In this document: positions 18,988 to 27,447 of the stretch, piece after piece
How the letters are laid out: every line of letters starts with the position of its first letter
Numbering within the stretch: the stretch's first letter is position 1
Assembly: GCF_014837015.1 (NCBI RefSeq)
Contig: NZ_JACSPT010000007.1
Coordinates: forward strand, 62,001 to 126,000
Source: Acinetobacter pecorum
GTDB taxonomy: Bacteria > Pseudomonadota > Gammaproteobacteria > Pseudomonadales > Moraxellaceae
Direction of reading: 5' to 3'
DNA: 64,000 bases
Program-made: the position numbers and the translations under genes
Notes under the pieces: generated by a model
Told to the model about the DNA's origin: nothing
The model's input: the letters and a program-made list of their open reading frames with translations, nothing else
Database searches by the model: none

Positions 18988-19014
18988 CGGCAGCCGATTC
19001 AATATCGGCCGCCG
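18988..19014 (-). promoter_or_regulatory. GC-rich hairpin between fbp and the RNA methyltransferase
   Basis: CGGC-A-GCCGAT, 5-base loop, ATCGGC-C-GCCG: a 10-bp stem with one mismatch in an otherwise AT-rich spacer. On the coding (minus) strand it is not followed by a T run, so it is not a standard terminator. It ends 15 bases before the methyltransferase ATG, where it could affect translation or mRNA stability. Confidence 0.45.
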
Positions 19015-19024
19015 CTATAAAAAA

Positions 19025-19999
19025 TTAGTTGTGGTAGCTGGTCACAAGATCAACTTCGTTTTTAGAACCAATGATCACAGGAACACGCTGATGTAAATCA
19101 GTCGGTTCGATCTCAAGAATACGTACGCGACCTGTAGTCGATGCACCGCCAGCCTGTTCCATCAACATACTCATTGGGTTGGCTTCATACATTAAACGCA
19201 GACGGCCTGCTTTAGCCGGATCTTTAAGATCATATGGATACATGAAGATACCGCTACGGCAAAGAATACGGTGAATATCGCCCACCATACAGGCAACCCA
19301 GCGCATATTGAAGTCTTTTTCACGAGGACCGGTTTTGCCAGCTAACAATTCATCGATATAACGCTGTACTGGTGCTTCCCAATGACGTTGATTTGAGGCA
19401 TTGATGGCATATTCTTTGGTGTCGGCAGCAACCTGAATACCTTCAGAAGTCAGCAGGAATTCTTTTGTTTCAGGATCAAAGGTAAAGAACACTACGCCTG
19501 CACCTACTGTTAATGCCAGCATGGTAGATGGACCATAAAGCACATAACCGGCAGCCACTTGGTTTACACCAGCCTGCATGAAATCTTCTGCCTGAGTCAC
19601 AGCATTTTTCGCAGGAAGAATCGAGAAAATAGTGCCGACACACATATTGATGTCGATATTGCTAGAGCCGTCTAGTGGATCGAACAATACCAGAAACTGG
19701 CCATTTTCTTGTGCCGGGGTGAATTCATCCAGTTCTTCTGAGGCTAGACCGCCCACATTTGGATGTTGCTGCAGGGCATCAATCAGATAATCATTAGAAA
19801 TGACATCCAGTTTCTTTTGCTCTTCGCCTTGAACGTTTTCATGCTGTGCACTTCCCAATACACCAGCCAAAGCACCTTTTTGCAATAACTGATCGATATC
19901 TTTGCAAGTATTTGCAATCGTTTCAATAACTTGTGAAAGTTCTGGGGTGAGGTTTCCGCTTTGTTGTTGTAGAAACTGGGATAAAGTGCGGTATGACAT
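19025..19999 (-). CDS. fbp: Fructose-1,6-bisphosphatase class 1
   Basis: 324 residues, normal for class 1. The metal and phosphate site [23 protein letters not shown] is at about residues 105-127, with the upstream Glu in SEELDEF. Later segments include [24 protein letters not shown] and [17 protein letters not shown]. It converts fructose-1,6-bisphosphate to fructose-6-phosphate and is essential for gluconeogenesis in an organism that lives on organic acids. A GGAG is 10 bases upstream of ATG 19999. Confidence 0.96.
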   Translation of the reverse strand: MSYRTLSQFLQQQSGNLTPELSQVIETIANTCKDIDQLLQKGALAGVLGSAQHENVQGEEQKKLDVISNDYLIDALQQHPNVGGLASEELDEFTPAQENGQFLVLFDPLDGSSNIDINMCVGTIFSILPAKNAVTQAEDFMQAGVNQVAAGYVLYGPSTMLALTVGAGVVFFTFDPETKEFLLTSEGIQVAADTKEYAINASNQRHWEAPVQRYIDELLAGKTGPREKDFNMRWVACMVGDIHRILCRSGIFMYPYDLKDPAKAGRLRLMYEANPMSMLMEQAGGASTTGRVRILEIEPTDLHQRVPVIIGSKNEVDLVTSYHN

Positions 20000-20182
20000 A
20001 GGGGGGAAACTCCAAGACTTAAAATCGGGAAAAAATGATCAAAACGATATGCGGCTATATTTTAGATGAGAACGTCTGAAAAGGACAATTAAACTGGGTT
20101 ATTTGTTGTGATTTTGCCCTTGCAACTCCTGTGGAAAGTGCTATGTTGAATGCAATGGAACAGTAAAAATAGGAGCACAGAG

Positions 20183-20368
20183 ATGACAACATTGAAGTTT
20201 GATGCGACTCCAACCCCAAGTGAAGCAATTAATCTCGATGAAATTTCTGAAGACAAGATGAAAGAAGCGTGGAAGGGTTACGAATCTAAACCTGAATACA
20301 AGAAATTCAATAAACATGACATGATTGAGTCGATGCAAGCTCATGAGGAAGGCGAAGAGAAGGAATAG
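20183..20368 (+). CDS. Small acidic conserved-looking protein
   Basis: 61 residues from ATG 20183, chosen because AGGAG sits 8-9 bases upstream; a frame-open start at 20150 lacks this. The product is hydrophilic and rich in E, K and D, without signal or membrane segments, and ends EEGEEKE. Position, ribosome site and its own terminator mark it as a real gene. It shares a divergent upstream region with fbp. The function is unknown and no motif was recognised. Confidence 0.7.
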   Translation: MTTLKFDATPTPSEAINLDEISEDKMKEAWKGYESKPEYKKFNKHDMIESMQAHEEGEEKE

Positions 20369-20401
20369 ATTATTCCTTGCACTTTCAAAATTTCTTTCAA
20401 T

Positions 20402-20430
20402 AAAAAAGCACTCATTTGAGTGCTTTTTTA
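20402..20430. terminator. Bidirectional intrinsic terminator
   Basis: A6-GCACTCA-TT-TGAGTGC-T6. It lies between the small acidic protein (+) and pal (-). Confidence 0.8.
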
Positions 20431-20458
20431 TTGAGCAGTTTATTGTTTAAGCAATTCT

Positions 20459-21031
20459 TTATTTCAACAATGGCGGAACCGCTTCATAATTGATTTCTAC
20501 ACGACGATTTTCTTTCCACGCGTTTTCATCGTGGCCCGGGTTAATCGGCATTTCTTTACCATAGCTGACAGCTTCCAGCTGACCTGCATTGACCCCTGAA
20601 GTGGTCAGGAAACTTTCAACTGCTTTGGCACGACGTTCGCCAAGTGCCATGTTGTATTCGCGTGTACCACGTTCATCCGTATGACCAGTTAAGGCTACCC
20701 GTGAATTGGCATTGGCCATCAGGAACTGGGCATGTGCCTGCAAAGTACGAATATCATCATTGCTCAATTCGCTACTGTCATAGTCAAAATGAACCACACG
20801 TTTTGCCAGATAGGCCTTATTTTCTGCAGTAACACCTTTGGCTGATGCGCCCGCCAGGTTTTGTGCATTTAATGCTGCATCTTCGCTCAGACCCTGAGTG
20901 TTAACCGTAGTCGTACCGGTCGTATCCAGATTACCCGTCTGAACTTCAGCAGCAGGTTTACGGCTGGCGCAACCTGTCATGACCACAGCGGCTGCAAGCA
21001 AAGGCAATGCAAATAATTTTACTTTGTTCAT
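20459..21031 (-). CDS. pal: Peptidoglycan-associated lipoprotein Pal
   Basis: 190 residues. The lipoprotein signal ends MTGC at residues 18-21. A low-complexity linker follows, then the OmpA-like domain with VHFDYDSSELSNDDIRTL, ALTGHTDERGTREYNMALGERRAKAV (peptidoglycan-binding TGHTDxxG..xxNxxLSxxRA) and ENRRVEINYE at the end. It tethers the outer membrane to peptidoglycan and binds TolB. GGAG precedes the ATG. It is last of the tol-pal cluster; no cpoB gene follows it here. Confidence 0.96.
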   Translation of the reverse strand: MNKVKLFALPLLAAAVVMTGCASRKPAAEVQTGNLDTTGTTTVNTQGLSEDAALNAQNLAGASAKGVTAENKAYLAKRVVHFDYDSSELSNDDIRTLQAHAQFLMANANSRVALTGHTDERGTREYNMALGERRAKAVESFLTTSGVNAGQLEAVSYGKEMPINPGHDENAWKENRRVEINYEAVPPLLK

Positions 21032-21085
21032 TCTTCATCTCCATGAAGTTGATTATGGGTTAAAGCGGTTTTAAGTATTCAACTA

Positions 21086-22372
21086 TTATTTTGGTGCCCA
21101 GGCGGGTTCACGAACTTCACCAGTTTCGCTTGGCAGATTCATACGGAAACGACCATCTAACGACATAATGGATAATAATCCACGATTACCTTCGCGTGTG
21201 GCATAGACCACCATCTGACCATTTGGCGAGAAGCTTGGTGATTCATCCAGGCTGGTCGGAGTCAGGATGTTGGTCACACCTGAGCTGATATCCTGTACGG
21301 CCACTTTATAATTACTGCCACTTGGGCGATGAACCAGTGCAAGTTTCTTGCCATCTGCGCTTAGAGTCGCACGGGCATTGAAGGCACCGCGGAACGTCAG
21401 ACGTTTGGTACTTTCACCATTAAAATCATAACGGTAGATCTGTGGAGAACCACCACGATCTGACGTAAAAATAAAGGATTTGCCATCTGGTGAATAACGT
21501 GCTTCGGTGTCAATGGCACTGTCATTGGTCATGCGTTTTAACTGGCGTGTCTCCAGATTCATCTGGTAGATCTCCGGGTTGCCGTGCATTGAAGCAGTAA
21601 ACAGCATGCTCTTGCCATCTGGCGAGAAACTCGGTGCGCCGTTTAAGCCACGGAAACTGGCCAGCTTTTCACGTTGACCGGTCGCCAGATCCTGTACATA
21701 AATGGCTGGACGTTTGGTTTCAAAAGATACATAGGCAATCTTTTTCGCATCCGGTGTCCAAGCTGGTGATAAAATCGGATCACGGGAAGTCAAAATTGTT
21801 TTTGGCTGTTCACCATCCGTATCGGCAATCTGTAGGGTATAACGTTGCTCAGGGGTTGCCGGGTTACGCAGCACATAAGCAATCCGACCGCTAAAATCTC
21901 CAGGAATACCGGTTAATGCCTGATAAATGGCATCACTGATCATATGTGCTGCCTGACGGGTGCGCGACGCCGGCACAGTCAACAGTTCATTGAGCAGATA
22001 CTGCCTTTTTTCCACATCATACAGTTGATACTGAATACTAAAAGAGCCATCGGGATTGGTCTTGGAAGAACCGGTCACTACATAGGGAACACCTGCGCTT
22101 GCCCATGCTTCTGCATTCGGAGTATTCATTGCGGCAGTAGCAGGCAGATTTTTTGAAGCGCTGGTAAATCTGCCGGAACGATTCAGGTCATTTTCTACAA
22201 TAGGGTAAATACTCTGGTCCTGGCTAAAAGGCACAATGGCAATTTTCGGCGCAGCTTCCGGCGCTTTGGTAATTTCCAGATGTAGCTGAGCCTGTGACTG
22301 GGTAGTAATGATTGTGCCCAAGCTTGTCAGGACTGCAAGGCAGAGCAGGTGTTTGCGAGTTTTTTCCATCAT
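21086..22372 (-). CDS. tolB: Tol-Pal system beta-propeller protein TolB
   Basis: 428 residues with a signal peptide (about 1-28) and an N-terminal alpha/beta domain (PKIAIVPFSQDQSIYPIVENDLNRSGRF). A six-blade propeller follows, shown by repeated SPxWxPDG-like units (LSPAWTPDAKKIAYVS, APSFSPDGKSMLFTAS, EARYSPDGKSFIFTSDRGG, SPSFSPNGQMVVYAT). It is a periplasmic partner of Pal and TolA. A 200-base gap with a hairpin separates it from tolA, so tolB-pal may have its own promoter. Confidence 0.96.
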   Translation of the reverse strand: MMEKTRKHLLCLAVLTSLGTIITTQSQAQLHLEITKAPEAAPKIAIVPFSQDQSIYPIVENDLNRSGRFTSASKNLPATAAMNTPNAEAWASAGVPYVVTGSSKTNPDGSFSIQYQLYDVEKRQYLLNELLTVPASRTRQAAHMISDAIYQALTGIPGDFSGRIAYVLRNPATPEQRYTLQIADTDGEQPKTILTSRDPILSPAWTPDAKKIAYVSFETKRPAIYVQDLATGQREKLASFRGLNGAPSFSPDGKSMLFTASMHGNPEIYQMNLETRQLKRMTNDSAIDTEARYSPDGKSFIFTSDRGGSPQIYRYDFNGESTKRLTFRGAFNARATLSADGKKLALVHRPSGSNYKVAVQDISSGVTNILTPTSLDESPSFSPNGQMVVYATREGNRGLLSIMSLDGRFRMNLPSETGEVREPAWAPK

Positions 22373-22525
22373 TCGTTATTTACTCAAATCAACGGAGTTA
22401 TTCTATAAGTGATCGGGCTCCATCATCGCATGAATTGATACGAACAAAACCCAGAATTTTTCACTCAACTGTTATCACACTGTGAAAAGTGAATATTGTT
22501 TAAGCTATTTCAATTGAAGTTTAAC

Positions 22526-22570
22526 TTAAAAAATCAGCCATAACACCTGTTCTTGATGACGGCTGGTTTT
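22526..22570 (-). terminator. Terminator-like hairpin after tolA
   Basis: AACCAGCC and GGCTGATT (minus strand) form a stem around a 21-base loop, followed by TTTT. It begins at the tolA stop and probably attenuates read-through into tolB. Confidence 0.55.
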
Positions 22571-22571
22571 T

Positions 22572-23867
22572 TTATTGAGCTGTAAAGGTTGAAGTAAAAC
22601 TTCGTGCTTCACGGCGGGCATCCGGATCGGAAGGCATTGGATAAGGAGCAGCAGCACGTACTGCAGCTTCTACACTGGCCTTCATGTCCGGGTCACTCGA
22701 ATTCACGATTACAGAAACCACAGAACCGCTATCGCTTAGGGTGACACGAGCAGTCGCTTTTTGACCTGAAGAACCTACTGGCGTATCCCAGGCACGTTTG
22801 ATTTTATTTTCAAAATCACGTTTTGCGGTGGATGCAATCCGTTTCGATTCCGCTTTTTTCTGTGCCGCTTCTTCAGCAGCCTGTTTGGCAGCGGATGCTT
22901 TGGCCTCTGCATCTGCCTTGGCTCGCGCATCGGCATCCGCTTTAGCTTTGGCTTCTGCATCTGCCTTACGTCTGGCATCCGCGTCAGCTTTGGCTTTAGC
23001 TGCTGCATCGGCTTTGGCTTTGACTACTGCATCTGCTTTGGCTTTCGCATCAGCGTCCGCTTTGCGTTTCGCCTCTGCATCATTTTTAGCCTTAGCTGCC
23101 GCGTCAGCTTTGGCTTTAGCTGCTGCATCGGCTTTAGCTTTAGCGGCTGCATCCGCTTTGGCTTTGGCATCAGCGTCCGCTTTGCGTTTCGCCGCTGCAT
23201 CATTATTGGCTTTTGCTGCAGCATCGGCCTTACGTTTGGCCTCAGCCTCTGCTTTGGCTTTCGATGCAGCCTCTGCTTTTTGCTTGGCAGCTAAATCGGC
23301 TTTTTTCTGTGCTTCCAGTTTTGCTTTTTGTGCAGCATCGGCTTTGCGCTGTGCATCCAGTTCAGCTTGGCGTGCAGCTTCGGCTTCCGCCTTGGATTTT
23401 TGCGCTGCCTCTGCTTTAGCTTTGGCTGCTGCCTGTTTGGCCTGTTTAGCGGCTTGGGCACGTTTTGCTGCTTCAGCTGCTTGCTGTGCAGCCTTGGCTT
23501 GTGCTGCCTCTGCGGCTTTCAGTTCCTGCTTGGCTTTTTGTGTATCGACTTTTGGCGCAGGTGGAGTAACAGGTACAGCAGGGGCTGCAGTTGGAATGAC
23601 AGGAGCGGGTTCTATACTAGGTTCTGCCGTTTGAGTGATTTCTTCTGCAACATTGTTATGTGCAGTCTCCTCAAATTCAGTTTCTTCACGAGTGACCGGC
23701 TTGAGCTCCTCTGGCTTGATCAGAACAGTTTTAATCTGTTTCGGTGGTTCAGGGGGTTTACTCATCCCTAGAAAAAGCAGGCCCACCAAAGCCACTGCAT
23801 GGATGCCGAGCGTAAATCCAATCGCAATTGCTTTTTTTTGAAAGGGCGGTTTCTGATAATTTTTCAT
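22572..23867 (-). CDS. tolA: Tol-Pal system energy-transducing protein TolA
   Basis: 431 residues. A cytoplasmic N terminus leads to one membrane helix (about 13-33, AIAIGFTLGIHAVALVGLLFLG). A Pro-rich segment (80-110) follows. Then comes a very long Ala/Lys-rich helix (about 110-345) built of KADAAAKAKA-type repeats that spans the periplasm, and a globular C-terminal domain (about 350-431, DFENKIKRAWDTPVG...SSDPDMKASVEAAVRAAAPYPMP). It couples the TolQR motor to TolB-Pal. The repeats create a long non-coding frame on the opposite strand. Confidence 0.95.
   Translation of the reverse strand: MKNYQKPPFQKKAIAIGFTLGIHAVALVGLLFLGMSKPPEPPKQIKTVLIKPEELKPVTREETEFEETAHNNVAEEITQTAEPSIEPAPVIPTAAPAVPVTPPAPKVDTQKAKQELKAAEAAQAKAAQQAAEAAKRAQAAKQAKQAAAKAKAEAAQKSKAEAEAARQAELDAQRKADAAQKAKLEAQKKADLAAKQKAEAASKAKAEAEAKRKADAAAKANNDAAAKRKADADAKAKADAAAKAKADAAAKAKADAAAKAKNDAEAKRKADADAKAKADAVVKAKADAAAKAKADADARRKADAEAKAKADADARAKADAEAKASAAKQAAEEAAQKKAESKRIASTAKRDFENKIKRAWDTPVGSSGQKATARVTLSDSGSVVSVIVNSSDPDMKASVEAAVRAAAPYPMPSDPDARREARSFTSTFTAQ
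22850..23540 (-). repeat. Tandem Ala/Lys codon repeats in tolA
   Basis: Degenerate repeats of about 15-30 bases (units like GCTTTGGCTTTAGCTGCTGC on the plus strand) encode the alpha-helical stalk. Some neighbouring units are nearly identical, for example around 22985-23010 and 23100-23130, so copy number could vary between strains. Confidence 0.8.
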
Positions 23868-23870
23868 ACT

Positions 23871-24320
23871 TTATTCTAGGGGTTTGGTCAGTAAACCGAC
23901 CTGAGAAAGGCCAGCATCTTGCAGGCTCGACATCAAGGCCATGACCTCACCATAAGGACGGGTATTATGGCCATTGATCACGACATTCAGCACCTTGTTT
24001 TCATTTTGTGCCTGGGTTTGGGCATCAACAAGCGTACGGGTTAATTCTTCCAGTGTGACCGGACCAGTCGCCTGATTTTTATATTCTAGATAATATGAAC
24101 CATCTTCTTTGAGTGTGACAATTGTCGGCGCATCCTTGGATTCGATCGGCAAACCGTTGGCCTGAGGCAAATCGACCTTGATGCCGCTGGTAATCATCGG
24201 GGCGGTGACCATAAAGATCACCAGAAGTACCAGCATGACATCGATATACGGCACCACATTCATGTCACTTTTCAGTGGCTTTTTAATACGCTGAAAGCGT
24301 CCTGAACCTTGAATCGCCAT
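23871..24320 (-). CDS. tolR: Tol-Pal system protein TolR
   Basis: 149 residues of the ExbD/TolR family. A short cytoplasmic N terminus (KPLKSDMNVVPYIDVMLVLLVIFMVTAPM) contains the membrane helix with the conserved Asp (YIDVML) in the proton path, followed by a periplasmic domain. Its first base overlaps the tolQ stop by one base. It forms the proton-driven motor with TolQ. Confidence 0.95.
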   Translation of the reverse strand: MAIQGSGRFQRIKKPLKSDMNVVPYIDVMLVLLVIFMVTAPMITSGIKVDLPQANGLPIESKDAPTIVTLKEDGSYYLEYKNQATGPVTLEELTRTLVDAQTQAQNENKVLNVVINGHNTRPYGEVMALMSSLQDAGLSQVGLLTKPLE

Positions 24321-25018
24321 TAGTCTTTGTCCTGAGTTACGCCCACAGACTGACGTTGCAATAGCGCTACCATTTCTTCGGCAAACAGCGCACGGTCAGA
24401 GTAGACCGTTTCACCTTTGGCCGTAAAATGGTTGAAAGCCAATACCGCTGGAATAGCTGCGAACAGACCGATCGCTGTTGCAATTAGTGCTTCGGCAATA
24501 CCGGGTGCGACTGTGGCTAGCGTTACCTGATCGACATCTGCCAGGCCAATAAAGGCATTCATAATGCCCCAGACTGTACCGAACAGACCGACATAAGGCG
24601 CGACCGAACCAATACTCGCCAATGCGCCCAGACCTTGTTCCAGATGACCTTGGTCACGGCTTAAACCGACACGCAGAATACGCTCTGTTCCTTCAATCGA
24701 CTGGGCAGTTGGCGCATGGCGTTTTTTCAGTTTCAGGAATTCGCCCAGACCCTGATAGAAAATATCTTCAAGGCCGGTACGTTTAGAATTGAGTTGTGCA
24801 TTGTTATACAGAGTATTCAGCTCAGCACCAGACCAAAAGATTTTCTGAAAATGTTCATCATCGGCCTGGGCTTTCTTATAACTCATGTAGAGCCTGGCAA
24901 TCAGATACCAGCTATATATTGAGGCTAACAGCAGAGAAAGCATCACCAGTTGTACGACAGGGCTTGCTTGTAAAATAAGATCTGAAACTTGAAGAGATGA
25001 TTCTAACTGAGTCGCCAT
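24320..25018 (-). CDS. tolQ: Tol-Pal system protein TolQ
   Basis: 232 residues from ATG 25018; a TTG six codons upstream is a weaker start. Three membrane helices lie near 18-38, 138-160 and 175-195. Conserved ExbB/TolQ segments are LASIGSVAPYVGLFGTVWGIMNAF and APGIAEALIATAIGLFAAIPAVLAFNHF. It is the motor stator partner of TolR. It is preceded 27 bases upstream by ybgC, the usual first gene of the cluster. Confidence 0.95.
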   Translation of the reverse strand: MATQLESSLQVSDLILQASPVVQLVMLSLLLASIYSWYLIARLYMSYKKAQADDEHFQKIFWSGAELNTLYNNAQLNSKRTGLEDIFYQGLGEFLKLKKRHAPTAQSIEGTERILRVGLSRDQGHLEQGLGALASIGSVAPYVGLFGTVWGIMNAFIGLADVDQVTLATVAPGIAEALIATAIGLFAAIPAVLAFNHFTAKGETVYSDRALFAEEMVALLQRQSVGVTQDKD

Positions 25019-25045
25019 AGTTGTTACGTGTGCCAATAAATTTTT

Positions 25046-25453
25046 TTAGTCTTGTTCCAATTCTTTTTGAATTAGTTCGCGGATTTCATCCGGGAGTCGA
25101 CGTGGTCGCATCTCTGCACTGATACATGCCAACTCAACCTCACCTGATGCAAGCATGATTTCACCACGATAAATATTTTGTTGCAATACAAATGATGAAG
25201 CTTTACATGAAATAACACGTGCTGTAACAGTAATTAAGTCATCCATCAGGATCGGACGCATGTATTTAACATTAATTTTATGCACCACAAAGTTGTAGTC
25301 TGTCTGATGCCAGTAATGACTCACTCCAGCGGCACGTAACCACTCGGTACGGGTACGTTCCATATAGCGAATATGATTGGCGTGATAGACAATGCCACCC
25401 GCATCAGTATCTTCAATATAAACGCGGATATTGAATTCAAAGTGATTCGCCAT
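25046..25453 (-). CDS. ybgC: Tol-Pal associated acyl-CoA thioesterase YbgC
   Basis: 135 residues from ATG 25453; the open frame reaches 25537, but those 28 residues are basic and not family-like. The hot-dog fold active site is in YIEDTDAGGIVYHANHIRYMERTRTEW near the N terminus, with catalytic Asp in DTDAGG. The family hydrolyses acyl-CoA or acyl-ACP thioesters and is linked to phospholipid metabolism. It is first gene of the tol-pal cluster. Confidence 0.92.
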   Translation of the reverse strand: MANHFEFNIRVYIEDTDAGGIVYHANHIRYMERTRTEWLRAAGVSHYWHQTDYNFVVHKINVKYMRPILMDDLITVTARVISCKASSFVLQQNIYRGEIMLASGEVELACISAEMRPRRLPDEIRELIQKELEQD

Positions 25454-25676
25454 AGTTTTGTTCCATGCAGATTTTCGAAATTTTTGCTTGTTTTTTTGAG
25501 GCAGGAGGAGGCTTAGAATTTGCCGGATTCCTGCCAAAAGTCAAGCAATTTAGCGGCTCAAAGTTTAGCATTGTGAGTTTTGAGACCAATGGCACAAGAT
25601 GTCAAATCTGGATGAAAGTGGGTAAGTTAGGATAGAGGACAATTAACAGCTCATTTATGAAACAGCAGCAGCTACT

Positions 25677-25710
25677 AAAATGCGCGAGTCTATTGAGTCG
25701 CGCATTTTTT
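25677..25710. terminator. Hairpin terminator downstream of the amidohydrolase pseudogene
   Basis: AAAA-TGCGCGA, 10-base loop, TCGCGCA-TTTTTT. The T run is stronger on the plus strand, but TTTT also follows it on the minus strand, where it would end the amidohydrolase transcript. Confidence 0.7.
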
Positions 25711-25721
25711 GTAGCAGATGA

Positions 25722-27071
25722 TTAACTTTTATCTTTCTGTTTCCAGTTGGCCTGAACCTGCTCAGCCACTTTTGGATAGTCCAGAATAAAACGAACATGG
25801 CTTTCGACTCCGGTTTTCAAGGTCGCATCATCGACAATGAAATTCGGGTTGTGGTTCGGTGCGGCTTTTGCCGGGTCCTGATCTGCCGGTGTGGCACCGA
25901 CAAAGACAAATAAGGATGGCATAAGCTGGCCATAGTAAGCAAAGTCTTCACTGGCGCTGGCATTGTTATCTAAAACATGCAATTTATCTTCACCATGCAC
26001 GCTCGCCAATGTCGGGCGCATTAATTCAGTCAAGGTTTTATCATTGGTGGTTACCGGGGCATAAGGTGCAATTTCGACTTTCACCTTAACGTCATTGGCT
26101 GCGGCATTGTGTTCCAGCATTTTCGGCAAGTCTTTTAAAATGCCCTGACGTACATCTTCACTATTGGAGCGAATAGTTCCGACCATATTGACCTGATCTG
26201 GAATGACGTTACCGGTGGTGCCGCCCTGAATACTGCTGATACTCACCACACCCATCCCTTTAGTCAGGTCAGCTTTACGGCTGATCAGACTTTGTAAATT
26301 GGTCACCATCTGGGCAGAAGCATAGATCGGGTCTTTACCTGCCCAAGGCATGGAACCATGTACCTGACTGCCATTGACCTGAATACGTAGATGATCGGCA
26401 CTGTTTAAAATTGCACCATCTTTATAGAAAATATTGCCACTTGGCATGCCTGCCATTACATGCATCCCGAAAATCACTTCAGGTTTCGGACTGTTCAACG
26501 CACCATCGGCAATCATTTTGCGGGAGCCAATCTGATCTCCATGAGTGAAGTTATCGATATCTGCACCGCCTTCTTCGGCCGGCTGGAATACGAACACCAC
26601 TGTGCCTGCAATTTTATCTTTATTGGCGGCCAGAACTTTGGCTGCCCCCAGGAGCATGGCAGTATGTGCGTCATGACCACAGGCATGCATCACATAGGCT
26701 TCTTTGCCTTGATAAATGGCTTTTTGTTTGCTTGCAAAAGACACCGGTGCAGTTTCCTTGATTGGCAATGCATCCATATCTGCGCGTAAGGCCATCACAG
26801 GGCCGGGTTTTGCACCTTTTAATACACCGATTACACCGGTTTTGGCATAGCCTTTACGTACTTCAATACCGTAGGATTTTAATTCTTTTTGGACCAGTTC
26901 CTAGGTTTTGAATTCCATGTTGCCCAGTTCAGGATGCTGGTGGATATGCTGGCGTAATTTGATGGTGTGTGCTTCAGCAGCTTGTACAGAATCATCAATC
27001 CAGTCGGCCAGGCTGAACTGGCTACAGAAAAGAAGAGGGAGACAAAGGGAGATCTGCTTATACATGTTCAT
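25722..27071 (-). pseudogene. M20-family amidohydrolase interrupted by one amber codon
   Basis: Reading from ATG 27071 gives a signal peptide (MNMYKQISLCLPLLFCSQFSLA) and then the M20D start HIHQHPELGNMEFKT. The in-frame TAG is at 26901-26903 (codon 57), after which the same frame continues without shift to 25722, giving 449 codons, a normal length for this family. Downstream motifs are intact: MALRADMDALPI, MHACGHDAHTAMLLGAA, FQPAEEGGA, GMHVMAGMPSG, and SEDFAYYGQLMPSLF. Relatives hydrolyse N-acyl amino acids or hippurate. A product restarted at the internal ATG 26798 (MMALRAD) would lack the signal peptide and the first domain strand. Confidence 0.85.
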
Positions 27072-27389
27072 ACTTCGGGAGAACCTTAAGAATTTTAAAC
27101 GGTTAAAGTGATTCTTTAGGATGGCATACTGATCTAAATTCGACCAAAACCCTCTAAGTATTTTTTGATACTTTAAAGGTATTCTAGGTGTTAATAGCTG
27201 TTCTCAAAGAGCTTTATTTTCTCTTTTACATTGTAAAAATATGTATCTATATTAATTTTTTATATTTATAAGGTATGGGAATGATAAAAATAACCACATG
27301 AAAAATGATTAGGAAAAAGAAAAAATGATTCCATTTATATCTATAGCCTGGATGAAGTGAAGATTTTTTTTAAACCTCTTAAAATAATT
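27072..27389. other. AT-rich intergenic region between amidohydrolase and amidase
   Basis: This divergent spacer of about 320 bases holds no credible gene. It contains a perfect 15-base palindrome, TTTTAC-ATT-GTAAAA, at 27224-27238, about 150 bases upstream of a sigma-54 promoter. That distance is usual for the binding site of an enhancer-binding activator. Confidence 0.5.
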
Positions 27390-27406
27390 TTGGCACTTAG
27401 ATTGCA
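27390..27406 (+). promoter_or_regulatory. Sigma-54 (RpoN) -24/-12 promoter
   Basis: TTGGCAC-TTAGA-TTGCA matches the consensus YTGGCACGrNNNTTGCW at every defining position, with the GG and GC doublets 10 bases apart. The expected start of transcription is near 27418, about 30 bases before ATG 27448. Visual match, not scored. Confidence 0.8.
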
Positions 27407-27447
27407 TTCACTCTTCCGTAATATTTTTTATGACGGAAATTGAACAC

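Noticed and set aside
22798..23634. 278-codon open frame on the plus strand opposite tolA
   Set aside because: It is a shadow of Ala/Lys-rich tolA codons, low-complexity (Ala/Ser), with no ribosome site.
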